DNA of 64,000 bases, taken from NCBI GenBank assembly GCA_017163975.1, contig JAFFSR010000033.1:636001-700000 (forward strand). Reading direction: 5' to 3'. The DNA comes from Anastatus disparis. Lineage: Eukaryota; Arthropoda; Insecta; Hymenoptera; Eupelmidae. A program made the translations under genes and the position numbers. The notes under the pieces were generated by a model that saw only the letters and a list, made by a program, of their open reading frames with translations, was not told the DNA's origin and made no database searches. Below are positions 20,961-33,140 of this stretch, in pieces. The first letter of the stretch is position 1. Each line of letters starts with the position of its first letter.

Positions 20961-23027
20961 TTGAAAAATATTGTCACATCAAAGAACTGGAAATTAATCA
21001 AGACTGAGACAAATCCTGATTTAGCTACTGAAATTATAATTAGCGAAATTCAAAATTGTATGAACTTGGAAATAAAGAGTTGTAAAAGTAATGATAAAAA
21101 TAAACCAAGAAAATCTTGGATTACTAAAGGAATTATAAAATCATGTTATACAAAAGATAATCTATATAAACAACGGAAAAAAAATCCAAACAACGAAATC
21201 TTAAAACAAGGTTTCAAAAACTATACGAAAATTTTGAATAATTCAATTAAAGAAGCAAAAATTATATATGAAAGAAAAATAGTTGAAAAGAATAAAAATG
21301 ATACAAAAAATATATGGAAGTATGTACATGATAAATTAGGTAATAAAAAAAGAAAAAATAACATAAAATATTTGCGTGATGAAAATAACAAAATTATAAA
21401 TAACAATAAAGAAATGGCCAATCATATAAATAAATATTATAGTGAAATAGGAGAAAAACTAAGCCAAAAAATCGAACAACCTAAAGAAAAAATAATACTG
21501 CCACCAATGGTCTCAAACACAATTTATTTAAGACCTACAAACTATTTTGAAGTACATAAGATAATACATAGGTTAAAGGATAAGTCTGGTGCAGTTGATA
21601 ACATAAATATGAAAATATTAAAAGCTATATCTGAAAATATTTCGGAAGTTTTGGCCCATGTTTTCAATCGGTGCATGGAAAAGTCTGTTTGGCCAGAAGT
21701 TCTTAAAATAGCAGAAATAATACCAATTTATAAAGCAAATGATAAACATATTGTGTCAAATTACAGACCGATGTCACTGATTTCGAATGTGGCTAAGATT
21801 TTCGAAAGAATAATCTATAATAGAATATATAATTTTGTGCAGAAAAATAAACTGATTAATTTACATCAATTTGGTTTAGTTGAGGGTAAGGGAACCAAAG
21901 ACGCTTTGAAATATATATCGAATATAATATACAATAAATTAGATAAAAGTGAACCTATAATTGTCACATTTTTAGATTTAGCCAAAGCGTTTGATACGGT
22001 TAATCATGAAATACTTCTTGATAAATTGTATAATTATGGTATCAGAGGGAATGCTAACCAACTACTCAAAAATTACCTAACGAATAGAAAACAATCAGTA
22101 AAAATACAGGATTCCAAAAGTGAATATTGTAAAATTAGTATAGGTGTTCCTCAGGGAACAATATTAGGACCTCTCATTTTTATACTATACATTAATGATA
22201 TGTTGGATAATTTACCAAAAGGTTCCATATTATCTTATGCAGATGATACGGCAATAATATCGGAAGAAAAAACGTGGCAAGCCACACAAGATAAAATGAA
22301 TGAATATCTTGCATATGTTAATGTATGGTTGGCTTGGACCAAATTAACTTTAAATGTTGAAAAAACAGTATTTATGCCTTTTGGTAATTACAAGAATAGT
22401 ATTCCAAAAACTTTAGAGGTTGAAATTAATAATAAGAAAATAAAAGGTGTTGGAAATTTTAAATACTTGGGAATTATTTTTGATTCGAATATGAGATGGG
22501 ATATGAACGTAGAGAACTTAATAAAGAAAACCAAATATCTTACATTTATATTTTCCAAATTAGCTTATATTATGCATACAAAAACATTACTTATAATATA
22601 TTATGCATTATTTAACAGCATAATTAGTTATGGAATAATTGCTTGGGGAGGCATTTACAAAAGTAATATAAGATCATTGCAAAGTTTACAAAACAGAATA
22701 CTAAAAATAATCTATAAAAACACTTTTGAAATAGAAAACCATCCCCTAAATTTAGAGCAACTATTCTCTTTAGAGTCATTAATGTTTCATTACCATGAAT
22801 TGATGGATAAATATAAGGTACAAAATAGCAGTACTAGGAAAAAATGTTTGCAAATGCCAAAAATGATTAAAAAGATTAGTGAGAAAAATAGTTATACTGT
22901 AGCTATAAGACTTTATAATTTACTACCGAATGATCTCAAAACAATTGAGAGTAATAAAAAATTAATTAAGAAAAAGTTAAAGAAATGGATTAAGTCTAAT
23001 ATATATAAAGATGTACTTGGGGGTTAG
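20961..23027 (+). pseudogene. LINE ORF2, reverse transcriptase domain
   Basis: 688 codons open from the frame break to the stop. RT motifs in order: SNYRPMSLIS (267-276), FLDLAKAFDTVNHE (337-350), GVPQGTILGP (395-404), SYADDTAII (425-433) and FKYLGIIFD further on. The C-terminal region has the usual LQSLQNRILKIIY segment. No RNase H. The true protein starts in the endonuclease frame; the TTG at 20961 is not a real start. Confidence 0.93.
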
Positions 23028-23275
23028 AGAGATATAATATATATGAATTACGTTCACCCTACTAATATTTTAGTTGGACTGAGCGATTTGATAAAAATAT
23101 TAAAACACAAATAGCAAGCGTGCACTACTTATATTTTTATTATTATTTGTATTAGTTTGTAAGTTAGTTGTATAAGTATTTTCTGTAATTTATACCAGAC
23201 CTACGATCAGGCATACTTTGCCTATGTAGGATTACTTTGTAATTAACTGGTTGATAAATAAATAAATAAATAAAT

Positions 23276-24010
23276 ATTGTGCTCGAATGCGATATACGCT
23301 TTGTCTTCGAGTTTAGTTTTTACTAACTTTATTAACTGTCTCTTAAGGTGCTGAGGAACTATTTGAGTTGCACGTTTGCATGCTCTGACAAAAGGTATTA
23401 AGTTCATTCCGTCAAATTTCAGTATACTGTTTAAGGCCTCCTTTATGTAAATGCTTGGTGGCACAGTCCAGGAATTCTGTGGTTCTGCTAGGTTATTATG
23501 AGGTCTTGATGCTGGGTCTGGTGGTAATGTTTGCTGTGCTTGCGGTACGGGGGACGTTGAGCGAGTTGCACGCATTCGATCTATGTCACGGCGCATTTTT
23601 CCTAATTCAGTTATCACGTCCTCTGTCGACTCCTCGGTTTCGTCTATTGGCTTTAACCTCAAATTCGTTTTATTCTGAGGTCCCAAATCTATTTTATTAG
23701 TTTGTGCTAAGGGAAAATTTGATACACTGGAGGCAGTGTCCGATATGGTAATTTCAAGATTTTCGCGGCGTTTTCTTCCTTTTTCGAGTTCCTTTTCAAG
23801 CATTTGAACGCGTTCCTTTTCTACATTTAACGAGTCCATCGCGTCCTGCTTTAACCGTTCTGCCTCACTTAGGACTTTCTTCTCACGATTCTCAAGCGCT
23901 TGTTCTAAATCCTTAATTCTTTGTTCACGTTCTTTTAAGTTGTTAGCGTATAGTCTTATTTCCTCTTCGGTGAGCGGCAAATCTTTGTCGTTAATTCCTC
24001 CGGTAGCCAT
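23276..24010 (-). pseudogene. gag: Ty3/gypsy I gag, N-terminal part
   Basis: Starts MATGGINDKDLPLTEEEIRLYANN. A long charged coiled-coil follows (about residues 20-85, many E, K, R heptads), then a proline-rich stretch and the beginning of capsid (FVRACKRATQIVP...). The LINE interrupts it after the AYIAFEHN segment; codons beyond that (to 23243) belong to the LINE tail. Together with 18382-19117 it makes a gag of about 490 residues. Confidence 0.85.
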
Positions 24011-24184
24011 TTTATAAGATATTTAAAATCTAGGCTATTTAAAAAAAAAATAGACTATCGCTTGTGCAATTATTATTATAAATTGTTATTTATATATATA
24101 AAGATTGATTTCTTAGGTTAATTTTGAGAAAAAGGAGAAGAAAAAAAAAATTTTAACGCGATATAAAAAAAAAAATTTTTTTTT

Positions 24185-24559
24185 TTAATCGATAGTAATT
24201 AGATTATTTTCCGACTGCATATGTTGACCGGCTTGGTCAACTTGCAAGGGCGATAGTGGAGCTGGTGCGGGTTGTACTTCTTCGAGACTCAAATCGATTA
24301 CAACGCGCTGTTGTTGCGGTTATCGTATCCGGGGGGGAGTTATTAAATATTTAGCAGGCGTGTCGATTACGTATGGGTTAACGACTAAACCCCTTTTTGG
24401 GCCGATTTTCTTTCTCGGTTATAGAAATTGTGGCTCTAAATCAATGTCGTTTTCTTTGACCCACCCTATAAATCGCGCTCTGGCCTCTCCTTGCAGACTT
24501 AGCTTATCTGCTGTTTGCCTTATCTTAGGGCCAAGGCCTCTCCTTTTATTATCTGTCAT
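24185..24559 (-). pseudogene. Small ORF between leader and gag of gypsy I
   Basis: A 125-codon frame starting MTDNKRRGLGPKIRQTADKL and ending just before gag (175 bp spacing), with two in-frame TAA codons (near 24429 and 24319). Basic N-terminus, then a P/Q-rich tail. No family recognised. The frame is open over 125 codons but for the two stops, which suggests it was once coding, either as a separate pre-gag ORF or as a gag extension. Confidence 0.45.
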
Positions 24560-24570
24560 TTACTGGAGAA

Positions 24571-24700
24571 ATAAGGAGGAAAGCAGAGAAAAAAAGAAAA
24601 AAAAAAGCAAAACCAAAAAGAAAAAAAATGAATATTTGAAGAGAGGAAGAAAAGAAAAAAGAGAGAAGGAGAAAAAAAAATATTTATTAGAGAAAAGTTG
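24571..24700. repeat. A/G-rich low-complexity tract
   Basis: Nearly pure purine on the plus strand (GAAAAAAAG types); a second tract lies at 25088-25170. The lysine-rich frames through these tracts are artefacts of composition. Confidence 0.8.
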
Positions 24701-24740
24701 CTCCAACACCTAATTGTCTCTTTTCTCTTTCCAAGTCCTT

Positions 24741-25088
24741 TGCCGCTGTTAAGCCATAAAAGAGAACTAGCACTATATGCCGTGAGGCTCAATAGATACA
24801 AGCCCAAAATTGAAAATAAACTTTCAGATATTGGGTCAACTTGTTTCTTCGCTTTTTTATTTTGTTTAGGTTGAGCCCTTCGTGCTGTTAAGCACAAACG
24901 GCGAATTGCAAGTCTTATGCCGTGAGGCTCAAGCCCTACAAGACCCTCAAGAAATAAAACGTAATGATTGAAAAAAAAAATTTTTTTCCTTACTCTCCAC
25001 CAGAAATTTTTAAATGCTGTTAAGCATGAAAAAATAATTTACGAGTTTTATGCCGTGAGGCTTAAAAACTGCAAACCCTGTCAGAGAG
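24741..25088 (-). ncRNA. Three tandem structured modules in the gypsy I leader
   Basis: Three units about 135 bp apart each contain, on the plus strand, GCTGTTAAGC (24745, 24884, 25016) followed 21-23 bp later by TATGCCGTGAGGCTCA (24776, 24916, 25049; TTA in the third). GCC-GTGA-GGC folds as a tetraloop hairpin. Around GTTA the stems change in step: ATGCT/AGCAT in unit 3, GTGCT/AGCAC in unit 2. Outer stems also pair with different sequences (CTCTC/GAGAG in unit 3, TTGAG/CTCAA in unit 2). In the sense of gypsy I (minus strand) the units precede the small ORF and gag, so they sit in the leader RNA. They share GGCTTAAC with the stem-loops at 3702-4053. Function unknown; dimerisation, packaging or internal initiation are guesses. 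Confidence 0.6.
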
Positions 25089-25182
25089 GGAAAAAAAAAA
25101 AAAAAAGAAGAAGAGAAACAAAAAAAAAGTATGAAAAAAAAAGAAGAAAGAAAGAAAAAAAACAACAAAAAAAAATTAATTT

Positions 25183-25573
25183 TTAAGAGGCGGTCGAGTA
25201 TATCTGTCCTTTTCTAATCAAAGAATTGATTTTTTCACAAAAATTAATAATTGTAGCAAAAAACAAGAAAAAAGCCCCATCTCGTATAATAAAAAGCAAG
25301 ATTCTCTTTTATGAGGAAAAATTATTTTTATCGCTTCGTTTTTAAGAAAACCTTGAAAAACTGAATTATCCATCCTAGCCTCTATTTTTTAAGTTTTTCA
25401 AGGTTTTCTTCAAAATGAATCGATAAAAATAATTTTTCCTCATCAAAGAAAATCTTGCTTTTTATTATACGAGATGAGGCTATCTCCTTATTTTTTGCTA
25501 CAATTATTAGTTTTTGTAAAAAAATTAATTCTTTGATTAGAAAAGGACAGAGATATACGACCTGCTCTTAACT
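25183..25573. mobile_element. TTAA foldback MITE (family A)
   Basis: A complete palindrome with TTAA at 25183-25186 and 25570-25573, ends TTAAGAGGCGGTCG and CGACCTGCTCTTAA. It is more diverged from the other copies at its termini, suggesting an older insertion or subfamily. It separates the gypsy I leader from whatever lay upstream. Confidence 0.9.
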
Positions 25574-25970
25574 TAGTGCAGAATTACATTTGCAAAGAAA
25601 GAAAAATGGTTTACTTCATATTAACATAAGAAAAAGTAGCAAAGGAAAAATTAAAAGTAAATATATAAGCGTTAGTTTAATCTTAAGCCTTGCGTTAGAT
25701 AAGCTGATTGACTAAGTTTTTATTTTAGCTATTTATAAGGTAAAGATTGTTACTTCAGAAAAATGTTAGTTATAGAAACAGAAAGAAGTAAAGTATTTAC
25801 TTTTACTTAATGTTAGATTTATTGATTTGTTTGTTAATTTATGTATAAATAAATAAGATTTTAAATAAATGTTCTATGCTCATCTAAAGCAAGTATAAAA
25901 AAAAAGTTATTACAAGTTCGTAATCAAACAAATTGTTCGTTCTTTGATTAGGCAGAGAACGGGGATATAT
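25574..25970. other. Spacer, possible remnant of the gypsy I 5' LTR
   Basis: No coding frame. By position this is where the 5' LTR of gypsy I could lie, but no second copy exists in the window to prove it. Confidence 0.3.
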
Positions 25971-26930
25971 ATGTGGGACATTTCACACCAACTGGAAGAG
26001 CAGAAAAATAAAAATCTCTGAAACTCTAAGAATATTGTGACATCCCATAGAACTATGCCCTTCAAATCAATATAATATGATAATAAAACATTCTTAACTT
26101 TGAAAATTATAAATCTTAATTTTAATTCTATTCAAAAGGTTAACGACCAAAATTAGTTCCATGCAATGTCCCGAGTCAGCGTTTTCCGAATACCGACTCA
26201 TTGCGAAAACTCAATCGTTAGTTGTATTTAAGTGTAAAAGAGAGACGGAGCAGATAGTGAAGAATTCATTAGTAAACAGACTAATGAACTCTTTATAATC
26301 GAACGATTTTCCGTCCTGGAAATTTTGACTGCATGTCGAGTTTTGATTGGGCTTTCCATCTCTCGCTCGCCTGGGCACAAAGTTATAAAAACGGCCCTCT
26401 TCCTCACACACACGCCTTTTGTCGTAACAAGATAGCATCCGCAAGAGTCGGCTCTGCTAGTCCGCTGAAAAGAAATCAATGTTCTATATAAGTCTACATA
26501 AGTATATATAAAAATTCTGTTTAATTAAGATTATAACAGTGAGTAGCTTAGAACTCTACTTCACTGATTAAATAAGAAGAGAATAACTAAAAATTATATT
26601 CTAGAAAAATATATATATACATATGTATTTATACATTTCTATATATAACTATAATCTAATAGTGAACTGAAACAAAAGAGGTTTTGAGAGTTAATATCTA
26701 ACAAATAGTGCAAGTGTGAGAAAAGGGTTGATCCACCAACTGACCGCTTTGGTGATCGAGAGGAGTATAGTTTGACAAATCTTGCAACGGATTCTTAAGT
26801 CGTGTAAAATTAAGTATTCTAAGTCGAGACGAATAGGACAAGGAACTTCAATAATCATCTCCCTTCTCCCTCTCTCTTGGAATAGTGAGTCGAATTAAAT
26901 TGTAAGAAAAATAATTTATTAAGAAACAAT

Positions 26931-27007
<77 letters not shown>

Positions 27008-27432
27008 AAATAGAAAAGAAAAGGAAAATAATTATGCTATACGAATAATTACTAGAGATTGACATTAATTATCCGATTATTATATGTAGAAGTATTTAAG
27101 TTATGAAATTAATAATATATTATAAATAATAAATTTAAAATCTTACATTAATCATACAAATGTATAATTTAAATTTATTAAAAATTGTATATTTAATTGT
27201 TAATTAAATTGTAAAAGGGAAAAGGGGGAATATTTAAAAATAATAAAAATAAAGAAAAAAATTAATTTAAATTATTGTAGTTGAATAAAATTTTATTTAT
27301 ATTAATAATTTAACCAATAAATAAATATATATATTTACGTAAAGACTCAATTACAATTATATTTATAAAAATATAAATAAGTTATATATGAGGACATACA
27401 TATATATACATATAAATAACTAAATTGAACAT

Positions 27433-27825
27433 ATAATAAAACGAATGAAAGTACAGAGCGAACGAGCATGACAGAACGTGCGAACATATCAGAGCGAACG
27501 AATATAATAGAGTGAATGACTACATGTGAACGAGTGGGATGAAGCGAACGTATATAACAGAAAGGACGAGTGTGACAGAGCACGCGAACATAACAGGGCG
27601 AACGAATGCAGTATAGCGAACGAGTGGGGCAGAGCGAACGAGTATACAAGCGAACAAACGAAATAGAGCGAACAGGCGAACAGAGCAAACAAGCGAACGG
27701 TCATATATGACGCAGCTATAGCGTTCGCACGTTATAGCTACATAGCGAACGAGTGGGGCAAGCGAACGAATGTAATAAGGCGAACAAGCGTGACAGAGCG
27801 AACAAGTGTAACAGAGCGAACGTGA
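27433..27825. repeat. GAGCGAACGAGTG minisatellite
   Basis: Irregular units of about 13-25 bp built around GAGCGAACGA. The same array in opposite orientation is at 57233-57560 in the second LTR copy, so the array is part of the LTR-like unit. Confidence 0.85.
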
Positions 27826-27953
27826 ATGAACCATAGTAATCATAAATTTCTATTAATTATTTAAACAAATAATTAAATTAAAATTAACGTGATTTAATTA
27901 ATTAAATACACATAATAAAATTTGTATTACATAAATTTTTATAAATGTGTATA

Positions 27954-30941
27954 TGGGACGTTTCACGTCAACTCACCTAACAAAAAAATAGAATTCGTCG
28001 AAAATCTGTGAAAATGTTCTATTTGATACCCAAAATATACAAAAAAAAATTTAGAGGTCCAGGTCAAAGGGGTCAGGATTTAAACGTGATGGAATTTTTC
28101 GAATTTTCCAAATTTTTTGCTAAATAAATATTTTAATGAATTTTTTTCTCAAAAACTATCAATTTTTCGTTAAAACTTAATAGAATACTTTTTTTTGGAA
28201 ATTAGATGTAGAATCCACCTGAATTTTTGAAAATTATAATATACTGATTTTTATGCTTACTTGATCGATTTAAACATACTATTTAGTATATCTAAAAATC
28301 GAGCAGGTTAAATTGGCTTTTTAAAGTCTTATTTTTTTTGTTTTTTTATGAGGAAAAAATATACGAAGCCTCCAGTTAGGCAGCCTTCTCAAAGCTACTC
28401 AATTGTGCAGAAAAGTCTGAATGAATCGTTATTTTGGATCAATGATGAGATTCGTGATTTTTTTTCTGAAAAAGTATTGATTTTTGGGACAAATGTATAA
28501 AAATCTTTTTTATTGGAAATTGTATGTAAAATGTATGTAAATTTTTGTAAACCATTATTTGCTAAACATCACAAATTATAAATGAAATTTTGAAATTTTA
28601 AAATTTATTTTTTGTTAAATTTTTAGTATATATGGGTAATTCTTTCATACTTTTAAAAATCATGTTACTGCGTCATTTCTCCTAAATATGAGATAGCACA
28701 TCTTGTTAGCAAATGTTCACTGATTTATTGAGTTATTAGAAACTAATTTTGTTATATTTTTAATGATAATTAGACGTGTCATTTTATGGCGGATGGGGAA
28801 AAGAGGTTTTTTTTTGAAATTTAAATGTTACCAGGCCATGTAAAATGATAAATTACCGCTATAAAAAAAATGACTACTGCTTTTTTTATTTGAAATTCAC
28901 ACCAAAGCTTTATCTATACACATACTTTTGGAAAATCAAGAGCATGGGTGTGTGCCTGTTAACAAAAGTACTTTCTGAAAGGTTATTAAAATGTTACCAA
29001 AAATTTATATATTTTACTTTTTTCTGGAAAATACGATGCTGTAAAAAAGACTATTCAGCGGTGACATTTTAAACTACATCAAAAGGTAATATTTAGAATC
29101 ACAAAGAGAAATTTTTTTATTAGGAACGTGTGCCTAGTGTAGATAAAGTTCTTTGTTCGTTTGAAATTATACTTAAAAAATGTGACTCACTTTTGAAAAT
29201 AGGTTTTTATCCACTAATATGAAAACCTAAGCTTTGATTCATCTTTTCTCTGTTGTGAACTTTGTAATTTACTATTTTATAATACTCAATGTAATCTTTA
29301 AGTTGCTTTTGAAGTATTATTTCGAGTATTCTGGAAATCATTGAATTTTTCCCGGCTATTAAATTTTCCAAATTTACATCGATTACCTAGTTTCTATCAA
29401 TGTTTTAATTCCAAAGAGTTTAAACTTTAAAAAGCTCAGTTTTAGTATGTATTTAATAGCTTACACCTAGAACGTTGAGTTGAATCATCACTGAAATTTC
29501 TAGATTTTAAATTTAAAATTTTTAGATTTAATGTTTATTAAATAAACTAAAATATTTGGTTAAAAGGAATATAAGTATTTTTATTCGAAAACATAAACTA
29601 CACAAATCTATGTCAAATTTCATACCCTAAGATTGACAATTTTAGCAAAAATAAATTGATATTCCACTCACTTATGATTTGTAATCAGGAATCCCAAAAG
29701 CCATTGGGTAACTAATATCACTCAATTTTAATACCCGAATCGCCAAAAATGAATTTTCCAAAAAAATTGCCATTTCTGGCATATTTTATTTATGACAAAA
29801 AATTTTGTAATTATTAATGTAAATTGGGTATTTAAATATTTTCTGTAACATATTAAACATGTAAAAATGAAAAAGCTCAATGGAAAATGATCTATTATAG
29901 CCCAAAATACTTAAAAAACTGATCTGAGATAGGTAAAATATTATACCTGGGTGTGATAATAATGAATATATTTAAATGTCTTATATTAAAAAAAGCTATC
30001 TTCAAAAGTGAGTAATGCGATTTTTTCTTTTATTATCATTTTAATATATCAACATTTAAAAAAAATAAATTTGATACATGTGTCTTCAATTTTTTTTAAT
30101 TTATTGAAAGTAAATTTTAACACTATGAAAAATTTACTCGAAAATCTGTCTTTTGATGTTTGTTAAAAAGACTACCCTTAAAAGTGAGTAACACGATTTT
30201 TTTCTTTCATTATAATACGTCAACATTCAGAGAAAATTAGTTTTATACGTGTGCCTGTATTTTTTTTTTTTTAATTTGTTGCAGGTGAAATTTTAACATT
30301 ATGAAAGATTTACCCATATGGTTCATAATGTCCTAAATTACAATTTGTAAAAATATGTCCATATTCTACACATGATTTCCAATAAAAAACATTTTTATAC
30401 ATTTGTCCCAAAAATCAATACTTTTTCAGAAAAAAAATCACGAATCTCATCATTGATCCAAAATAACGATTCATTCAGACTTTTCTGCACAATTAAGTAG
30501 CTTTGAGAAGGCTGCCTAACTGAAGGCTTCGTATATTTTTTCCTCATAAAAAAACAAAAAAAATAAGACTTTAAAAAGCCAATTTAACCTGCTCGATTTT
30601 TAGATATACTAAATAGTATGTTTAAATCGATCAAGTAAGCATAAAAATCAGTATATTATAATTTTCAAAAATTCAGGTAAATTCTACATCTAATTTCCAA
30701 AAAAAAGTATTCTATTAAATTTTAACGAAAAATTGATAGTTTTTGAGGAAAAAATTCATTAAAATATTTATTTAGCAAAAAATTTGGAAAATTCGAAAAA
30801 TTCCATCACGTTTAAATCCTGACCCCTTTGACCTGGACCTCTAAAATTTTTTTTGTATATTTTGGGTATCAAATAGAACATTTTCACAGATTTTCGACGA
30901 ATTCTATTTTTTTGTTAGGTGAGTTGACGTGAAACGTTCCA
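27954..30941. mobile_element. 3-kb TA-flanked foldback element
   Basis: The ends TGGGACGTTTCACGTCAACT and the complement ending GTTGACGTGAAACGTTCCA are flanked by TA on each side (27952-27953, 30942-30943). Arms of about 580 bp are highly similar (27954-28530 and 30360-30941), and weaker symmetry continues inward. The centre has no usable ORF (longest about 75 codons), so it is non-autonomous. A truncated copy is at 4189. TA duplication is typical of Tc1/mariner-type elements, but the long arms are unusual. Confidence 0.85.
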
Positions 30942-31259
30942 TATGTATATGGATATAAGTGTATAATATATATATATATTTGATAAATAAAGTGACAAGG
31001 TAAGTCCTGGGACGGTAGACTGGTTCCCAACAAAAATAAAATAATTTTGGTTTAAGAACTCAACGACCGAACGAAGTTCGGTCTTAACAATATATTCTTT
31101 TGCTTTCTCATAGAGAAAGCATTGTATCGGTAAAAAAAATTTTTTTCTATTTTTTCATTAATTTGTACATATTTGAACTCGGTGAGTCGAAAAAAGTGGT
31201 TTCCAGAAAATGTCTGTATGTATGTGTGTGTGTGTGTGTGTGGATGTATGAATTCAGTT

Positions 31260-32760
31260 AGTAAACTGTATCTCGAGAACTACTCGATGGATTTTCTTCT
31301 AATTTTGCATGGAATTTAGTTTTGTGACTAACTTGCTGGGAAGCTATTGATAATTTGGTTCTTCCAGCGTAGTTTTTATTTTAAAATTTAAAAAAAAAAA
31401 AAAAAAAAAAATTCGATTTTTCGTTTTTTGGTTTTTTTTTGTTTACTACTCGATGAATTTGCTTCAAAATTTGCATGGAATTTATTTCTGATTGCCCGGA
31501 TAAAATAAATTTTTAAAAACTGATTTTCTTAGCTCAGTTTTAATTTTAGAGCATTTTGAAATTTTTGAAAAAAATGTTTCTATTTATTAAGCCAATAAAA
31601 TCTTAAAAACTACTCGATGGATTTACTTCAAATTTTCCATACAATTCAATTTTTTGATGAACTGGTGCGGAAGCTATTGGGAATTGGTTTTCTTAGCGCA
31701 GTTTTTTTTTTAGAATCATTTTAAGAATTTTTAAAAAATTTCGATTTTTCATTTTTTTTGTATTTTACGTAAACTACTCGAAGAATTTGTTCGAAAATTT
31801 GTATGGAACTTTATTTCGACTGCCAAAATTATTAAAAATTTTCTAAACTAATTTTCTTAGCGCACTTTTAATTTTAGAGCATTTTTAAAATTTTTTAAAA
31901 AATTTTAATTTTTAATTTTTTTTTATTTCACGAAAACCGTTCGATTGATTTGCTCCAAAATTTGTATGCAATTAATTCGCTACTATCTGAAGAAAACAAG
32001 CTTTGGAATACTAATTTTCTCAGCGCAGTTTTAATTTTAGAGCACTTTGAAAATTTTCTAAAAAATTTTTATTTTTCATTTATTTTCTTTTTTGCGTTAA
32101 CCATACTATAAATTTTCTCCAAAATTTTCATACAATTAATTCGCTATTGTCTGAAAAAAATAAGCTTTTGGAAACTAATTTTCTTAGTGTGGTTAAAATT
32201 TTAGAGAATTTTAAAGATTTAAAAAAAAATTTTGATTCTTCTTTTCTTATTTTTTTTTATTCTACGTAAAGTACTCGATAGATTTGTTCTAAAAATTACA
32301 GGGAAATTATTTGCGACTGCCAAAAGAAGGAAAATTTTCAAAAATTGATTTTCACAGTGTAGTTTTAATTTTAGAGCATTTTTAAAATTTTTAAAAAGAA
32401 ATTTTGAAAAGAAAATGTTATTTATTTAACCAGTTAGATCTCGAAAATTACTCGATGGATTTGCTTCAAATTTTGTATACCATCTATGTTTTTGTATAAC
32501 TAGGCGGGAAGCTATAGAAAATTTGTATTCATAGTGTATTTTTTTTTATAGAGCCATTTTAAGAATTTAAAAAAATTTTTGATTTTTAATTTTTTTTGTA
32601 TTTTACATAAGTTAATTGATGAATTTGCTTTGAGATTTCCATGGGAATAATTTGCATCTGCCAAAAGAAGGATAACTTTTATAAACCGGTCTTTTTAGTG
32701 TAGTTTTCATTTTAGAAAATTTTAGTCTGTTTTCACATTTTAATGCATATCTGCTGAAAT
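31260..32760. repeat. 165-bp tandem repeat, about 9 copies
   Basis: Copies are marked by ACTACTCGATGGATTTGCTTC and variants at about 31281, 31444, 31610, 31772, 31938, 32100, 32270, 32449 and 32606, and by CTTAGCGCAGTTTTAATTTT between them. Units are well diverged, so the array is old. Confidence 0.8.
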
Positions 32761-32821
32761 TTAATTGCGACTGAAACGTGCGACAGATTTGTAACAGATT
32801 GCCAATCGAAACGTGCGATTC

Positions 32822-33140
32822 AATGATAAGAATAAACGCGCAAATTTGCAGCAAAATCGAAGCAGTCTTCCGTAAGAATATTACAGCAGCAATTTACTAC
32901 AGAATTACATAAGAAAGACATAAGTTAAGTGCAATTATATGACGAGAATAAACACGCAAACTTGCAGCAGAATCGAAGCAGTCTTCCGTAAGAATGTTGC
33001 AGCAGCACTTTACCCCAGAATTACATAAGTATGACATAAGTTGAGCGCAATTATATGACGAGAATAAACACGCATACTTGCAGCAGAATTGAAGCAGTCT
33101 TCCGTAAGAACCTTGCAGCAGCACTTTACCCCAGAATTAG
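32822..33140. repeat. 116-bp tandem repeat, nearly 3 copies
   Basis: GAAGCAGTCTTCCGTAAGAA recurs at 32859, 32975 and 33091, exactly 116 bp apart, with good identity between units (recent amplification). Confidence 0.9.

Larger units (their letters stand above)
19118..23275 (+). mobile_element. Non-LTR retrotransposon (Jockey/CR1-type LINE) inserted in gag
   Basis: A nearly full-length element with ORF1, ORF2 (endonuclease plus RT), a 250-bp 3' UTR and a tail of AAAT/AATA repeats ending near 23275. It lies opposite to gag. The ORF1 start (ATGGCGACGG, 19129) sits within about 12 bp of the left junction, so the 5' UTR is very short or truncated. No clear target duplication was found; a few gag codons may have been lost at insertion. 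The absence of RNase H after RT argues against the I clade. Confidence 0.9.
26036..31089 (+). mobile_element. 2.07-kb LTR-like unit, itself interrupted
   Basis: It starts TGTGACATCCCATAG and ends CGGTCTTAACA (TG...CA) and is flanked by ATAT on both sides, a plausible 4-bp duplication inside the outer foldback. An inverted copy lies at 56959-59056. The unit contains a TA run (26937-27003) and an imperfect minisatellite of GAGCGAACGAGTG type (27433-27825). A segment with TATAAAAAC (about 26384) faces plus. It is cut by the foldback at 27954-30941. No coding region belongs to it; the arginine/serine/valine-rich frames at 27347-27843 are read-through of the minisatellite. Confidence 0.7.

Noticed and set aside
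27347..27843. Overlapping ORFs rich in R, S, V, L, Y and C
   Set aside because: All come from reading the CGAACGAGTG minisatellite in three frames; no codon constraint.
31260..33140. Tandem repeats as a CRISPR array
   Set aside because: Units of 165 and 116 bp are directly contiguous and diverged, without unique spacers, in a eukaryotic TE context.
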